From JAFGVL01 sp031553685 (GTDB lineage: Bacteria; Bacteroidota; Bacteroidia; Bacteroidales; Paludibacteraceae): DNA of 64,000 bases. The position numbers were made by a program, and so were the translations under genes. The notes below the pieces were generated by a model. It saw only the letters and a list, made by a program, of their open reading frames with translations, did no database searches and was not told the origin of the DNA. Where the stretch lies: NCBI GenBank assembly GCA_031553685.1, contig JAVBLE010000019.1, forward strand, positions 36,422 through 100,421, read 5' to 3'. Numbering within the stretch: the first letter of the stretch is position 1; each line of letters starts with the position of its first letter. Shown piece after piece: positions 8,279 through 19,005 of the stretch.

Positions 8279-9520
8279 ATGGCAAAATTAAAACTATATC
8301 TTGACACAAGAAGAGCGACCAAAACAGGGGAATACCCCCTGAAATTAGCAATCAACCACAAAGGAAGTAGCGAGTACCTTTCCCTTGACATTTATTTAAA
8401 ACAGGAGCAATGGAAGAATGGATTTGTTGTGGACCACAAAAAAATCAAACAACTAAATAACCTGATACAATCAACCCTCTCTCAGGCAGAAGATGATATA
8501 AAGGATATGAGAAAAACTCACAACCTAAATAATCTTTCAGCCAAAGACATAAAAAACTACCTCAAAAATATAAAAAGAGAAGCAGACCCGGAAACTGAAG
8601 AAGATAGGTACTTATTGGATACCCATTTTCAAAAATACATTGAGCAATGTAAAAAGAAAAACACAAAAGATTCTTATCAGTGGACATTTAGCACAATAAA
8701 GAATTATTCAAAAGATACCCTTTCATTTGAAGATATAAACTACAATTGGCTAAAAGAATTTGAACAAAAACTAACAGAGCAGGGGTTATCGACAAACTCA
8801 CGAGCCATTCACTTCCGAAATTTGAGAGCTGTATTCAACGATGCTTTGAATAGGGAACTAACAGAAGCCAAATACCCTTTCAAGAAGTTCAGAATAGATA
8901 CCGAAAAAACAGAGCACAGAAGCATTACAGTAGAGCAATTATTGCAAGTTTTCAACTATTCCGGCACAGAATCCGAGAATTGGGCGCGCGATGTAGCTAT
9001 GTTAATGTTTTACCTCATAGGAATTAATGGAGCAGACCTATACGGATTAAACAACATAAAAAACGGATACATAAATTATCAAAGGAACAAAACATATCGA
9101 CTGTATTCAATCAAAATAGAACCGGAAGCAGCCGAATTATTAAATAGGTTCAAGGGAGAGAGTCACTTACTTTGCTTTCAAGAACAGTTCTCTGAATCAG
9201 ATGCACTACTAAAAAAAGTAAACGGAAAAGAAACCACGGATAAGAAAACCGGAAAAAGAAAAATAACCAAAAGAGGGCTAAATACAATTGGAGAGACACT
9301 CGGAATACCAGGATTAACCTCCTATGTAATGCGCCACACATGGGCGACCATAGCCGCCTATCTCGACATTCCAAAAGAAACAATCGCAGCAGCTCTTGGA
9401 CATGGCGGGAATACCGTAACTGACATTTACATCGACTTTGACCAAAAGAAAATAGATGCAGCCAACCGTAAAGTGATCAACTATGTGAATAATTACAAAA
9501 CAGAAAAAGCCGACCAATAA
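8279..9520 (+). CDS. int: Tyrosine recombinase, phage integrase
   Basis: A 413-aa site-specific recombinase that integrates the phage at tRNA-Lys. It begins with the MAKLKLYLDTRR arm-binding domain common in Bacteroidetes integrases, then a SAM-like core-binding domain (about 110-210), then the catalytic domain. Box II shows YVMRHTWAT (Arg), LGHGGN (His), and the nucleophile Tyr in DIYIDFD. At box I, where most family members have an Arg (GLRxSE), the sequence reads GINGADL, so the first catalytic Arg is not at its usual place. The CTnDOT integrase is known to lack this Arg as well. I chose ATG 8279; a start at 8213 would add 22 residues encoded by the repeat region. Confidence 0.95.
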   Translation: MAKLKLYLDTRRATKTGEYPLKLAINHKGSSEYLSLDIYLKQEQWKNGFVVDHKKIKQLNNLIQSTLSQAEDDIKDMRKTHNLNNLSAKDIKNYLKNIKREADPETEEDRYLLDTHFQKYIEQCKKKNTKDSYQWTFSTIKNYSKDTLSFEDINYNWLKEFEQKLTEQGLSTNSRAIHFRNLRAVFNDALNRELTEAKYPFKKFRIDTEKTEHRSITVEQLLQVFNYSGTESENWARDVAMLMFYLIGINGADLYGLNNIKNGYINYQRNKTYRLYSIKIEPEAAELLNRFKGESHLLCFQEQFSESDALLKKVNGKETTDKKTGKRKITKRGLNTIGETLGIPGLTSYVMRHTWATIAAYLDIPKETIAAALGHGGNTVTDIYIDFDQKKIDAANRKVINYVNNYKTEKADQ

Positions 9521-9588
9521 AGTCAGCTTCTTCTCAAATCTCATGAAACCACGGCGATGCACTGAGTTTGTCGAAGTGTTCAGACATT

Positions 9589-12500
9589 TTATTCAGCATA
9601 CTTCTTCTGCCAATCCTCCAAACTAATTTCCCCTATAACCACCTTTTTCAAATCAGCCGTTTTAGCTTCAAGCTCTTTTTTTGTGTTTTCATCACCCTCT
9701 TTCATTGCCTTTTCCATTTTCTGAATTTGATTTATAAGATGATTATTTATTATTGATTTTTGCATTTCCTTATCGCCTATCTTTCCCATATAATCATCCA
9801 TGGTCATCTCGCCTTTTCCAAGCATGTCTTGATATTGTTTCAACCGATATTGGTCAGTTTCAGCTTTATCTTTTGCTTCAAAATAAGCTGAGTTAAAATT
9901 ATTACTTGTTGGTGGTAAGTCATCTTTTGAGGCATAGAACGAACGGGTAATAGGAATATCTCTTGTCTTTACAGCATCCCCTTTTATTCCTTTTTCCACA
10001 AGCCCAATACCGCGAACGCCTAAATCATATAAACCGCCCACATACCCGCGAGCCAAATGATTGATTACATCAGGGTTCACATCCACAAGTCCTTTTTCCA
10101 CTTTATCACCTCCACTAATAGAATTCAGTTTTTCAGCCAAATAAACCAACGGTTCGGGAGCGTATGTTTCTCCCTTTTTGTTTGTCTTGGCGGTCCTATA
10201 TTCAGGCAAATGCTTATTAGCATATTCATTCTCGATAGACCGCCCAAAATAATCCCTGTTAGCTGCTAATTGAGCAAGTGGTTTTGCTACATCGGGAGCT
10301 AATACAGCCCCACCGGTAAGCAACCCTTCCGCCAATCCTTTTTCCTGAAAATCTTTCAGGGTTGGAGCAATAGAACCCACCGGATTAGTCGGAAACAAAT
10401 CACTCAAGCCTACTAAAGTATCAAATCCCACTTCCGTCACATCTTTTTTACCGGCAACAGCTTGATAGATATTATTCCCCATAGCATTAAATACCCGCAA
10501 CTCTTGAGGTAACGGTATTTTTATAAATCCTGTTCCGGTTGGTATTATCAAGTTTTCATGTCGTTCCTTTTCGCTCAATTTCCAATACTCATCTTCTCCG
10601 TCATCACCGCCTATCAGTTGGGCAAGCATAGGGGCTAAATAGCCTATGGCAGCATAAGTAGCCAAAACGGAGGCAGCTTTCTTTGGGTTCTTTATAGTTA
10701 CCTTTGATAGGTTGGATAGTGCCTGTATAGCCACATTCGAGAATAAAAATAACGGACGGAAATACCGAGCACCCATTCCTCCGGCACCACTTCGGTTAAA
10801 GTTCACAGTTACTTCTTTTGCGTCCGATATAGATTGCTCCACACTTCGCCCTTGCTCCCTGCTGGTAATATACACAGAAAGCCGTGTTAGATTTTCAGCA
10901 AAATCATTCGCCGCTTCCAATCCTTTCAAAAGTCCATCAATGGGAGCCATAGCGCCCTTACCTTTTCCGGCACGCGCTATCTCTTTCTCTAATTTTTTTT
11001 GCGTTTTTTGTAATTCCATCAAGTGCGAAAAACCTGTTTTTCCGCCATTCATAATATATTCTATCATGTAGCGGTCCTGTACCTTATTCAGGTCGGCGGC
11101 ATTTCTTATATAGCGCTGTAAAGCATCGGCAGCTTTAGGTGTATTTTTCATAAACTGCCCTGTATATTTCAATCCCTCTTTTGCAGGAAGGATAGATGAC
11201 GCCATAATATAGTCGCGCGTAAAGTTCCGTAAGATAAATTCAGGGTTTCGGGTAGTAAAATTTTTTGCCATTCCACGCATCAAACTACCAACAACGCCTA
11301 AATCCATATTCTGCTTCACATTACTTCCATTTATCGCTTGCGCAACAGCTGGATTAGCATTGATATAGACAGTGTATTCCTTACCGTTCTCGCGCACCTT
11401 AATGGTGTGTTGTTGTGCTTGCTTTGGTTTGATAAATAAACCGCCCACATCCAACTTACCCCTGTCGCGCATTGCCAATCCATTCTGCTCCATTTGTTGC
11501 ATTCGCTCCTCAAACTCTTCAATGTTCTTTTGGTACACTTCGGGGTCAGGTGAGTAGGTCGGCTCTTGTTGCTCGTAAATAGGTCTTCCGTTTTCATCCA
11601 CGCCATTTTGCACATACCACGAATCACTTACACTCATTAATCCGCTCTTGTCTTTTCGCGCCATGCGTAATATAGTTTGATCAAGCACATTCCGGTTCGA
11701 GCTTCCTATAGCACTTTGTGCTTGTTGTGCTATATAAGCAAATGGAGATTCCGAACGACTTCTCCGTCCTTTGGCTGTCATTATCGGATTACTGAAATAA
11801 ACACCCATATCAGGGCTGTAGTCCCATCTATCCTCCGCCGTTTCGGCATCATGCCCACGCAAAGGAATATAGTACTTAAATCGGTTAGTTAGTTCGTCAT
11901 AGAACGCCTTGTTTATCTGCCCACCCTCAAGTTGTTTCTTTATAGCAAATTGTGTGGCGGCATTTACTTTCTTCCAAAAATTATCCGTTAGGTCCTTACC
12001 CGCTTTATGCTCAAATTCATCAATAAATTCTTGAGCACTTTTCCCAACTTCTTCTTCAACTGTTTCTACCCCCGAAAAATCAGTAGGCAGTTTCGCCTCA
12101 AAAGCAGCTATTTGTTCTGCTGTCGCCTTAGGATGTTCTGCTTTATATCCATCAATAGCCTTTTGGCGCATATACGCGTTCCGCTCAAGTCCATGCTTCA
12201 ATATGGCATAGTTTTCTATGTCACGCAGCTTGTGCCCAGTATGCTTACTTATATCCGATATAAGTTTATTCAATGGTTCTTGGTAGCGCTTTTCGTATGC
12301 GGTAAGTTGGGCGTCATTCTTTCCGGCAACATGCGTAGCCAATTTATAATAATCGTCGTGGTCAGCAATGGTCATGCCGCTATCACGGAGGATATCCAAA
12401 AACTCCTTCACCGGCAAATGCCTATCCTCCCAATTCTCACGGAATTTAGCCCAACGAGTATTCAAAGCCTCATCCAATTCCTTCCGTTTCTCTTCCGTCA

Positions 12501-15500
12501 TAGTCGAGCCGACTGCATCTGCCACATCACTTACCGTTTGATAACGAATATCCGCATTATCAGTACCAAACTCTCCAGTGTTATCTGTGGCTGATTTTAT
12601 TTGGGTAGGATTCTCAACATTTATATTAAATCCTTTACCATAGTCGTAAATATAACTGTCAAATCCATTTTCAGAATAATAGTCTCTTTGTCCATATTCG
12701 CTTGTTGGATTTTTTGAATTTATAAATACACTTTTTAGATTATTCCCGTGTCCTTCAGCCACTTCTTTATCACTTGCAAACCAAAATCCGGTTGGAATTT
12801 CAGGCATATCTTCTTTAAACTCAGTAAAATCAGCCTTTGTCCCATGATACACAACCATCGGCTCCCCATTCTCATCAACCACTTTCGATGCTGTTTCAGG
12901 ATTATTAATCCAATCCCCAAACCAATCCAAGAAGTTTTGAGAGCGAACCTGCAACCATTGCTTTTCATTCAAGTTTGTAGGTTTCCCATTCGGAGCTTTC
13001 ATAAATGTACCGGTAACAATCGCCTTCGCTTTTATTTTGTCAAGTTCAGATTGAGGGGCATTTATTTGAAAACTTGTCTTGCTCAACTCATAAGGCATTA
13101 TATTTCTTTTTACACGAGCTCCATTTCCAAAAATCAAACTTTCGGCAAGCGAATTGCCAATATCATAACCGGTGCTTCTTTTATTGCTTAATTGATCTGT
13201 ATCAGGCAATAAATCTTTTATTTTTACATCAACCGCATAAACGATTGTGCTATCGGAATTATTCATTTCTCCAAAAAACCGTGCATCTTTCGGATTTCGG
13301 CTTAAATAAACATACCCACTACCACTTTGTAGACTTTTTCTTCTGTTGTTTGCGGTTTTCAACAATCCTTTTTCTTGTATTGGATTAGCCGAAGATGTCC
13401 CATGGTATAACCTAACATAATCATCTTTATGCTCATTCAGCCACTTCTGAAATTCTTTTATTTCAGCCTTTGTCGGATTGCTGCTTTGTAAGTATTTTTC
13501 TAATTCGGGAGTATTGTTTAAATCGATAACTTTATGAGTTCCGTTTATATCGTTTACTTCAAGGGGGCTTTGAATAGGTTTCGATTCAATCGCATTTTCC
13601 TTTTCTTTATTCACATACTCCGAACTGCTTATATCCAAATCTATAAATCGCAAATCCCCATTCTCATCAACCAACACATTGGCGGGCTTCGCATCCGATA
13701 ACTCGTATCTGCTATTAGTATACCCTTGCAACCCATTTGACAGTTCTGTTTTTTCAAAACCAATTTCTTGCAAATACTCATCTATCCGTTGTTGAGTAGC
13801 GAGTGTTGCGTTATGTACATATTCTTGTTTCAAGACAACAGAAACTTCTCCTTGCGAATTTTTCGCAAAGCCCATAATTTCATATTTATCTTCGGGGAAT
13901 AACTCGTTATGAGAGTTCAATCGGTCAATAAAATAATCAAAATCGCGCGTATGTTCATACTGCGTATCGTTATCATTGAGGAAATTAAGGTTGTTGAGTT
14001 TGATTACATGCTTGCCGTCTGTAGAAATATACGGCTCGTTCTCAAAACCACCGACAAGGCTGTCGGACTTTTGCGCAATATCATTGATATTATCAATCCA
14101 TACACCGTTTTCTTTGGCTGATTTCTCTAATCCTTGTTTAAAGGATGCTTTATCCCAGCCGCTTTGTACGCTTTCGCTTGTTGTTGAGCGGCTTCTTCCG
14201 CTGTTACTGGAGGAGATTGTGCGTTCAATTCCATTGCCCGACGGCTGCGTTCCCACCAAGCCACTTTTGGTACTGCGTTCCATTGTTCGTCTGTTACCCA
14301 GTCCGGTTTCGTTTCCTTTATCACTGTTTTCATTACCCGCAAAATTACTATTATTTCCCGAATTACTATATTTATTTTGTGTATTTAATCCGGATAATCC
14401 TTCAATCTTATTAGAATCACGGTTCAGACTTTCTCCACTTAACAAATCCCCAACAGCTCCTTTGGTAAATTGCCCTAAAGTCAAATCCTGTATCTGCTCA
14501 GGAGTAAGATTTCGAATACCCAAAGCGTTGCCAATCGACTGCCACACTTCATTAATCCAATCAATCAACTTTTGCCCTAATCCTTTTTTGTTCACAACTT
14601 GCTCCCCTTTATCCCCGATGGCCATAGCCATAGCCTCATCAATTTGTTGCTTTTCGCTCAAATTGGCATAAGCCGGATTGTTCTTTACCGCTTCCATATA
14701 AGGAGAGTTCTTTATCAACTCCACACCCTTAGCATACAATTCAGGATTATTCTTTTCAATAAACGATTGCCACAAATGCCCAAACTCATGTATCGGAGTA
14801 TTAGCATTCATCTTATCAGGGTCAAGGTAAATTGTTCCGTCTTTATCCACAAAACCGTACACTTCACCTTGTGGTGTGCGCATGAATTGTGCTTCGCCTT
14901 TATTCCCTAATATCTCATCCAACCGCGCCCGCATCTTCTCCTTATCAGCAATCACATTTTTAGCCAATCCTGTAGCTTTCAATCGCTCAATCAACTTTTC
15001 AGCTAATTGTCGTCCTATCGGTTTCATTTTCTTTTCAGAAATATGCTGTTCGTTATCCGTCTGGTTGCTGAGCGAAGTCGAAGCATCAGTTTTCTCTTTT
15101 TCCTCAATCTTACTTTCCGGCAAAGACTGAAACGGAACCTTATCTTCAACGCCAGTATTAATCCCGCCACCGGTAGTAGCAAATGGATCTTCAGTAGAAA
15201 TGTTTCCCAAATCATTTTCAACACCACTCTCATCCACCTTACTTTGCTCTGCCTGTTTTATTGCTCCACTGCCAAAATTCTTCAATACATTAGCAAACAT
15301 CCGCCCACTAACACTTTCTATCCCCCCGATAGACTGCCCCGCCATTTGGCTCGCCACTTGTTTAAATCGGTCATTCAGTGCTCGAGTATATTCACTGCCG
15401 TTTTCTACTTTGTTTCGCGGGTGATCCTCCATAAATTCAACAATCATTTCGGGCGTAACCTCCACACCATATTCGCTCAATTCCTGCGCTATGGTATCAA

Positions 15501-18500
15501 TGCTGTTCGATGGAGTAGATTCTGTATTTTTAGGAGCAAGCCAAGCCTGCGCATCACGCGCTTTGTTCGGGTCGCTAAACCGGTTAAAACTATCCCGATG
15601 TATTTTGCGCCCTATCAACTCTTGTTGCCATGGCAAAAGTGCTTCTTCTCCGGCTACCGACATAGCAGCATTGTAAGCATTCAGTATTTCGGTAATATCC
15701 GTACTGTTTTCAGACACCCTGCCCCAATAATCCTCATTAGTAGATATTTCACCAAGTTCAGCCGTATTCTGATTAGCACCAATAGTACTCTTCTTCGGTC
15801 TCACTTGTACGCTATACACAACCTGCATTGGGTTGTTAGGGTGTTTCATCTTCACCACCTCTACTTCGTAAGCATCGGTATCAATCGTATCTCGGAGTTG
15901 ATTGCTCAACTTCGTGGATTGTGCTTTATTCACAGTAGGAGTGCTCGAATACGAGCCATCTCCATTCTCCATTAAATCAACCGTCTTATTTCCGGGAAGT
16001 TCAAATGTTTGTGTTTTGTTTTCTCCGGTATTTGTTGTACCTTTGTTCATAGAAACAGTGTTCGCTTGCGAAGGAACAATGTCCGGCAACCCATTTTGGG
16101 TTTCAGGTAAGTAACTATCAGACCTGTTGGCGAATTTATTGTAAGCGATAGTTCCATTGATTAATTCTTTGGCTATCGCTTTTCTGTCAACAATATGATT
16201 GCTTATAGAAACCTCCATTCCATCTTGACTAACAGTAACACTCTCAAAAAAGGTATGTTTTTTTCCATCGCTACCAATAAAAGTCTTGACAAATAATAAT
16301 TTCGTATCTCTTTCTGCGCCTTCTTGTGGCGCCTGTTTCTCTACTATCAAATCAGGATCAGTCAGTGTTGGTTTTATCATTCCAAATTCAGCACCTCTGT
16401 TCTTCAGAAACATCTTAGCTAATTGATTTTCACCCATTTTCACAGTGCCAATAGGAGTTTCAACCTCACCTTTTTCTCCAAATTCAGCAATCCAATTCTC
16501 AGGAGTTAATTCTATTTGAGGGGCAATCGCTGCGTTTTCTTCCATTTGCCCAATAAACCCATCAATATTCACATCGCTCACATCTTGACCTATTTGCCCT
16601 AACGGAGTATCGTCTGTCGTAGGCTGAGGTTCTCGAAGCCCTATAACATTCTCCACCGGCACCATTTCGCCGTCAATAATAACCGCACCCTGCGAACGAT
16701 GATTATACAAGTCATTCACAACACCTCGTTTCTGCTCTCCATTAGCCCCTATATAATCAACCTCACCGCCTTGCTCCACACCTTCCAAATTATCCTCATT
16801 CACAATTTGGCGAGGCTCTATAAACATAGTTGCACCGGTAGCCCCATCTTCAAACTCGTAACCAGTTTCATTCTCTCCGATAACAGTACCGTAATATGAT
16901 TGCCCTTGAGGCGTAACTACACGCACTTGTTCGCCCTCATTATATGGGCGAATATCCTCATTCTCTTGTTGCGCCGTAATAGTGGCTATGTGTTCATCTG
17001 CTATTTGCTTGGCGGCATCTTCCACAGCCACACGCTCTACAATATTTTCAATGGCATCAATCGAAGTAACCTGTGTTTGCCCGTTCTCGTCAACATAATA
17101 TATTTCGTTATCTGAGTTATTTTTATCAATCGTCCCGTCCTCATGCTGCGCAATATTCCCCTTGGTTATTTGCACCGGCTTATCTATTCCGGTCATCATT
17201 GCGGTTACTACAGCATTCATATCCGGGTTAGCTTCCTTTTGTACAAAATCGGTTACTTTTTGTTGTACATCATTTACTTTTTTAGCTCTTTCTGCTTCTA
17301 TAGACTTTACGCGGGCTTGAGAAATGGCGTATCGTAAGGCTGCATTTCGTTGTCCTACAGTAAAATTCGGGTCTGTAGCCACAAATGCCAACGCTCCTTG
17401 TGGATTCTCATCAATCGCGTTTTTTAATACATTCCAATTTTCACTGCCATACAATTTAACTCCGGCTTCGTCGCTTTTCTTTAAGTCTCGTTTAGCTTGA
17501 TAAGTAGGAAATTTTGCTTGTAGCGAAGCAGGAGCAGCCATACCGGAAGTCATGCCAAGACCACTTGTAGCACCATAAGCCATACTTTTACCCAAATCCT
17601 TGAAAGAAAAATCTTTTTGTATGCCGCTGTTTATATCAGCCAATTGACCGGCTGTATTTGACAGTCCCTCTTCCAGCCCTTCCGTAGCACCACCAAGAGC
17701 CACAGAAACGCCATATTTCTCAAGAAATTTTTCAGCATTCTTTTCACCGAATTGTTTTACAAGACCTTTGTATATCCCACTATCTATACTTCCTCCGACG
17801 CTTTCGCTCAATACCTCGCCCAAATATCCTATGGCTGCATTATTAAACCTGTCCAATTCAGACATTTTAGGATAATCCTTTTCCAATTGCGCATATTTAT
17901 CCGTAAAGCTCGGTGCTGATGTAATCCATAAAAGCTCGGGAGCAACCATGGCGGTTAAACTTTGGGGTAAACTTTGCAGTCCCGACCTGAACATATCGCC
18001 CGCCACCCCTGCGTAATCTCCTTCTTTAGCGTAATCCGAGAAGTCTTTATAGCGCAACCGACCGTCTTCACCGATAGTTTTTTCTTTCGTTGCTTCACCC
18101 ATCCGTGCAGCAGGGTCCGAAAAAGAATTAGCAAACCCGCCCGCCCAATTACCATTCAGTCTCGAATACTCATCATAATTCTCAGCAGCACTCACAATCC
18201 CTTTTTCTTTTGCCCATTTCTCTGCATCTTCAGGAAGTATAGCCTTTAAAGCTTTATCCAATCCGTATCCGCCAAAATCAATTACCCTGCCAGGCGTAGA
18301 AAGTAAATTTCCCGACCCCGACCCGAGTGCCATAATGGCTTTTTCTAAAGAATTATATTTGGGGTCGTATTGCGTAGCTTCTGCCAAACCAACACTTTGA
18401 CGGTACTTGTCGTACGACTCGAACTCGTTTCGGCGCTTTTTATAATCATCAAAACTCTTAAGATGTACTTTATAAGGTTTCCACGCGTCGTTCTTATCTG

Positions 18501-18966
18501 CCGACTCTTTCAACTCACTCATATAGTCAGCAAAAAGTGCATCGTCTGCTTCTTTCTCTTTTTTTGCTTTGGATATAGACTCGGCCTCTTTCCTGTATTT
18601 TTTCGCTTGGTCAGCACTCATGGTTTTAAACCCGCCTCCATGAATATTAAAATAGGGCACAGGCAAATTATCCAAATCTACAGGCTTTTCTTTTGTTCCT
18701 TTTGGGAAAGTTACTTGCGAGAATCCCGACGCAGGGACTGCTTTCACGATAGGTTTTGCCGTATTCGCAGGAGCGGTCCCCGCCGATACATTCCCCGAAA
18801 ACTGTTTATAATCCCCAAGGTCATATCCATCATTGGTAAGTGTCTTATAAAGCGAAGAGCGTTTTTGCTCATTCTGCAACCCCGCTCTAAAATCATCCTC
18901 ACTCCCTACATCATATCCGTCTTTAACCACTGCATCATACAGTGTTTTTATTTTATCATTTGCCAT
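9589..18966 (-). CDS. Giant polyvalent ejection/internal virion protein (3125 aa)
   Basis: A multi-domain phage protein probably packaged in the head and injected with the DNA. Regions visible: two short N-terminal repeats (VKDGYDVGSEDDFRAGL and LTNDGYDLGDYKQFSG, residues 13-57); a small nuclease-like domain of the phage Barnase-EndoU-ColicinE5/D-RelE type, tentative (about 840-945); a zincin metallopeptidase HEFGH (1393-1397, possible third ligand E1444); a kinase-like domain with DxxPxN at 1758-1763 and DLD at 1776-1778; two ADP-ribosyltransferase-like domains opening with YHGT at 1854-1857 and 2040-2043; and a long helical C-terminus resembling LPD38 (about 2170-2990) with a hydrophobic stretch near 2765-2785. 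A Ser/Asn-rich linker (1530-1600) precedes the kinase. Domain roles are from family knowledge; enzymatic activity is inferred. Confidence 0.85.
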   Translation of the reverse strand: MANDKIKTLYDAVVKDGYDVGSEDDFRAGLQNEQKRSSLYKTLTNDGYDLGDYKQFSGNVSAGTAPANTAKPIVKAVPASGFSQVTFPKGTKEKPVDLDNLPVPYFNIHGGGFKTMSADQAKKYRKEAESISKAKKEKEADDALFADYMSELKESADKNDAWKPYKVHLKSFDDYKKRRNEFESYDKYRQSVGLAEATQYDPKYNSLEKAIMALGSGSGNLLSTPGRVIDFGGYGLDKALKAILPEDAEKWAKEKGIVSAAENYDEYSRLNGNWAGGFANSFSDPAARMGEATKEKTIGEDGRLRYKDFSDYAKEGDYAGVAGDMFRSGLQSLPQSLTAMVAPELLWITSAPSFTDKYAQLEKDYPKMSELDRFNNAAIGYLGEVLSESVGGSIDSGIYKGLVKQFGEKNAEKFLEKYGVSVALGGATEGLEEGLSNTAGQLADINSGIQKDFSFKDLGKSMAYGATSGLGMTSGMAAPASLQAKFPTYQAKRDLKKSDEAGVKLYGSENWNVLKNAIDENPQGALAFVATDPNFTVGQRNAALRYAISQARVKSIEAERAKKVNDVQQKVTDFVQKEANPDMNAVVTAMMTGIDKPVQITKGNIAQHEDGTIDKNNSDNEIYYVDENGQTQVTSIDAIENIVERVAVEDAAKQIADEHIATITAQQENEDIRPYNEGEQVRVVTPQGQSYYGTVIGENETGYEFEDGATGATMFIEPRQIVNEDNLEGVEQGGEVDYIGANGEQKRGVVNDLYNHRSQGAVIIDGEMVPVENVIGLREPQPTTDDTPLGQIGQDVSDVNIDGFIGQMEENAAIAPQIELTPENWIAEFGEKGEVETPIGTVKMGENQLAKMFLKNRGAEFGMIKPTLTDPDLIVEKQAPQEGAERDTKLLFVKTFIGSDGKKHTFFESVTVSQDGMEVSISNHIVDRKAIAKELINGTIAYNKFANRSDSYLPETQNGLPDIVPSQANTVSMNKGTTNTGENKTQTFELPGNKTVDLMENGDGSYSSTPTVNKAQSTKLSNQLRDTIDTDAYEVEVVKMKHPNNPMQVVYSVQVRPKKSTIGANQNTAELGEISTNEDYWGRVSENSTDITEILNAYNAAMSVAGEEALLPWQQELIGRKIHRDSFNRFSDPNKARDAQAWLAPKNTESTPSNSIDTIAQELSEYGVEVTPEMIVEFMEDHPRNKVENGSEYTRALNDRFKQVASQMAGQSIGGIESVSGRMFANVLKNFGSGAIKQAEQSKVDESGVENDLGNISTEDPFATTGGGINTGVEDKVPFQSLPESKIEEKEKTDASTSLSNQTDNEQHISEKKMKPIGRQLAEKLIERLKATGLAKNVIADKEKMRARLDEILGNKGEAQFMRTPQGEVYGFVDKDGTIYLDPDKMNANTPIHEFGHLWQSFIEKNNPELYAKGVELIKNSPYMEAVKNNPAYANLSEKQQIDEAMAMAIGDKGEQVVNKKGLGQKLIDWINEVWQSIGNALGIRNLTPEQIQDLTLGQFTKGAVGDLLSGESLNRDSNKIEGLSGLNTQNKYSNSGNNSNFAGNENSDKGNETGLGNRRTMERSTKSGLVGTQPSGNGIERTISSSNSGRSRSTTSESVQSGWDKASFKQGLEKSAKENGVWIDNINDIAQKSDSLVGGFENEPYISTDGKHVIKLNNLNFLNDNDTQYEHTRDFDYFIDRLNSHNELFPEDKYEIMGFAKNSQGEVSVVLKQEYVHNATLATQQRIDEYLQEIGFEKTELSNGLQGYTNSRYELSDAKPANVLVDENGDLRFIDLDISSSEYVNKEKENAIESKPIQSPLEVNDINGTHKVIDLNNTPELEKYLQSSNPTKAEIKEFQKWLNEHKDDYVRLYHGTSSANPIQEKGLLKTANNRRKSLQSGSGYVYLSRNPKDARFFGEMNNSDSTIVYAVDVKIKDLLPDTDQLSNKRSTGYDIGNSLAESLIFGNGARVKRNIMPYELSKTSFQINAPQSELDKIKAKAIVTGTFMKAPNGKPTNLNEKQWLQVRSQNFLDWFGDWINNPETASKVVDENGEPMVVYHGTKADFTEFKEDMPEIPTGFWFASDKEVAEGHGNNLKSVFINSKNPTSEYGQRDYYSENGFDSYIYDYGKGFNINVENPTQIKSATDNTGEFGTDNADIRYQTVSDVADAVGSTMTEEKRKELDEALNTRWAKFRENWEDRHLPVKEFLDILRDSGMTIADHDDYYKLATHVAGKNDAQLTAYEKRYQEPLNKLISDISKHTGHKLRDIENYAILKHGLERNAYMRQKAIDGYKAEHPKATAEQIAAFEAKLPTDFSGVETVEEEVGKSAQEFIDEFEHKAGKDLTDNFWKKVNAATQFAIKKQLEGGQINKAFYDELTNRFKYYIPLRGHDAETAEDRWDYSPDMGVYFSNPIMTAKGRRSRSESPFAYIAQQAQSAIGSSNRNVLDQTILRMARKDKSGLMSVSDSWYVQNGVDENGRPIYEQQEPTYSPDPEVYQKNIEEFEERMQQMEQNGLAMRDRGKLDVGGLFIKPKQAQQHTIKVRENGKEYTVYINANPAVAQAINGSNVKQNMDLGVVGSLMRGMAKNFTTRNPEFILRNFTRDYIMASSILPAKEGLKYTGQFMKNTPKAADALQRYIRNAADLNKVQDRYMIEYIMNGGKTGFSHLMELQKTQKKLEKEIARAGKGKGAMAPIDGLLKGLEAANDFAENLTRLSVYITSREQGRSVEQSISDAKEVTVNFNRSGAGGMGARYFRPLFLFSNVAIQALSNLSKVTIKNPKKAASVLATYAAIGYLAPMLAQLIGGDDGEDEYWKLSEKERHENLIIPTGTGFIKIPLPQELRVFNAMGNNIYQAVAGKKDVTEVGFDTLVGLSDLFPTNPVGSIAPTLKDFQEKGLAEGLLTGGAVLAPDVAKPLAQLAANRDYFGRSIENEYANKHLPEYRTAKTNKKGETYAPEPLVYLAEKLNSISGGDKVEKGLVDVNPDVINHLARGYVGGLYDLGVRGIGLVEKGIKGDAVKTRDIPITRSFYASKDDLPPTSNNFNSAYFEAKDKAETDQYRLKQYQDMLGKGEMTMDDYMGKIGDKEMQKSIINNHLINQIQKMEKAMKEGDENTKKELEAKTADLKKVVIGEISLEDWQKKYAE

Positions 18967-19005
18967 AGCTGTTTTTTATGTTATTTATCCTGTCGGTTAT
19001 AATCA

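Noticed and set aside
12007..12594. 195-aa rightward ORF inside the giant protein gene
   Set aside because: Antisense shadow of a strongly coding frame.
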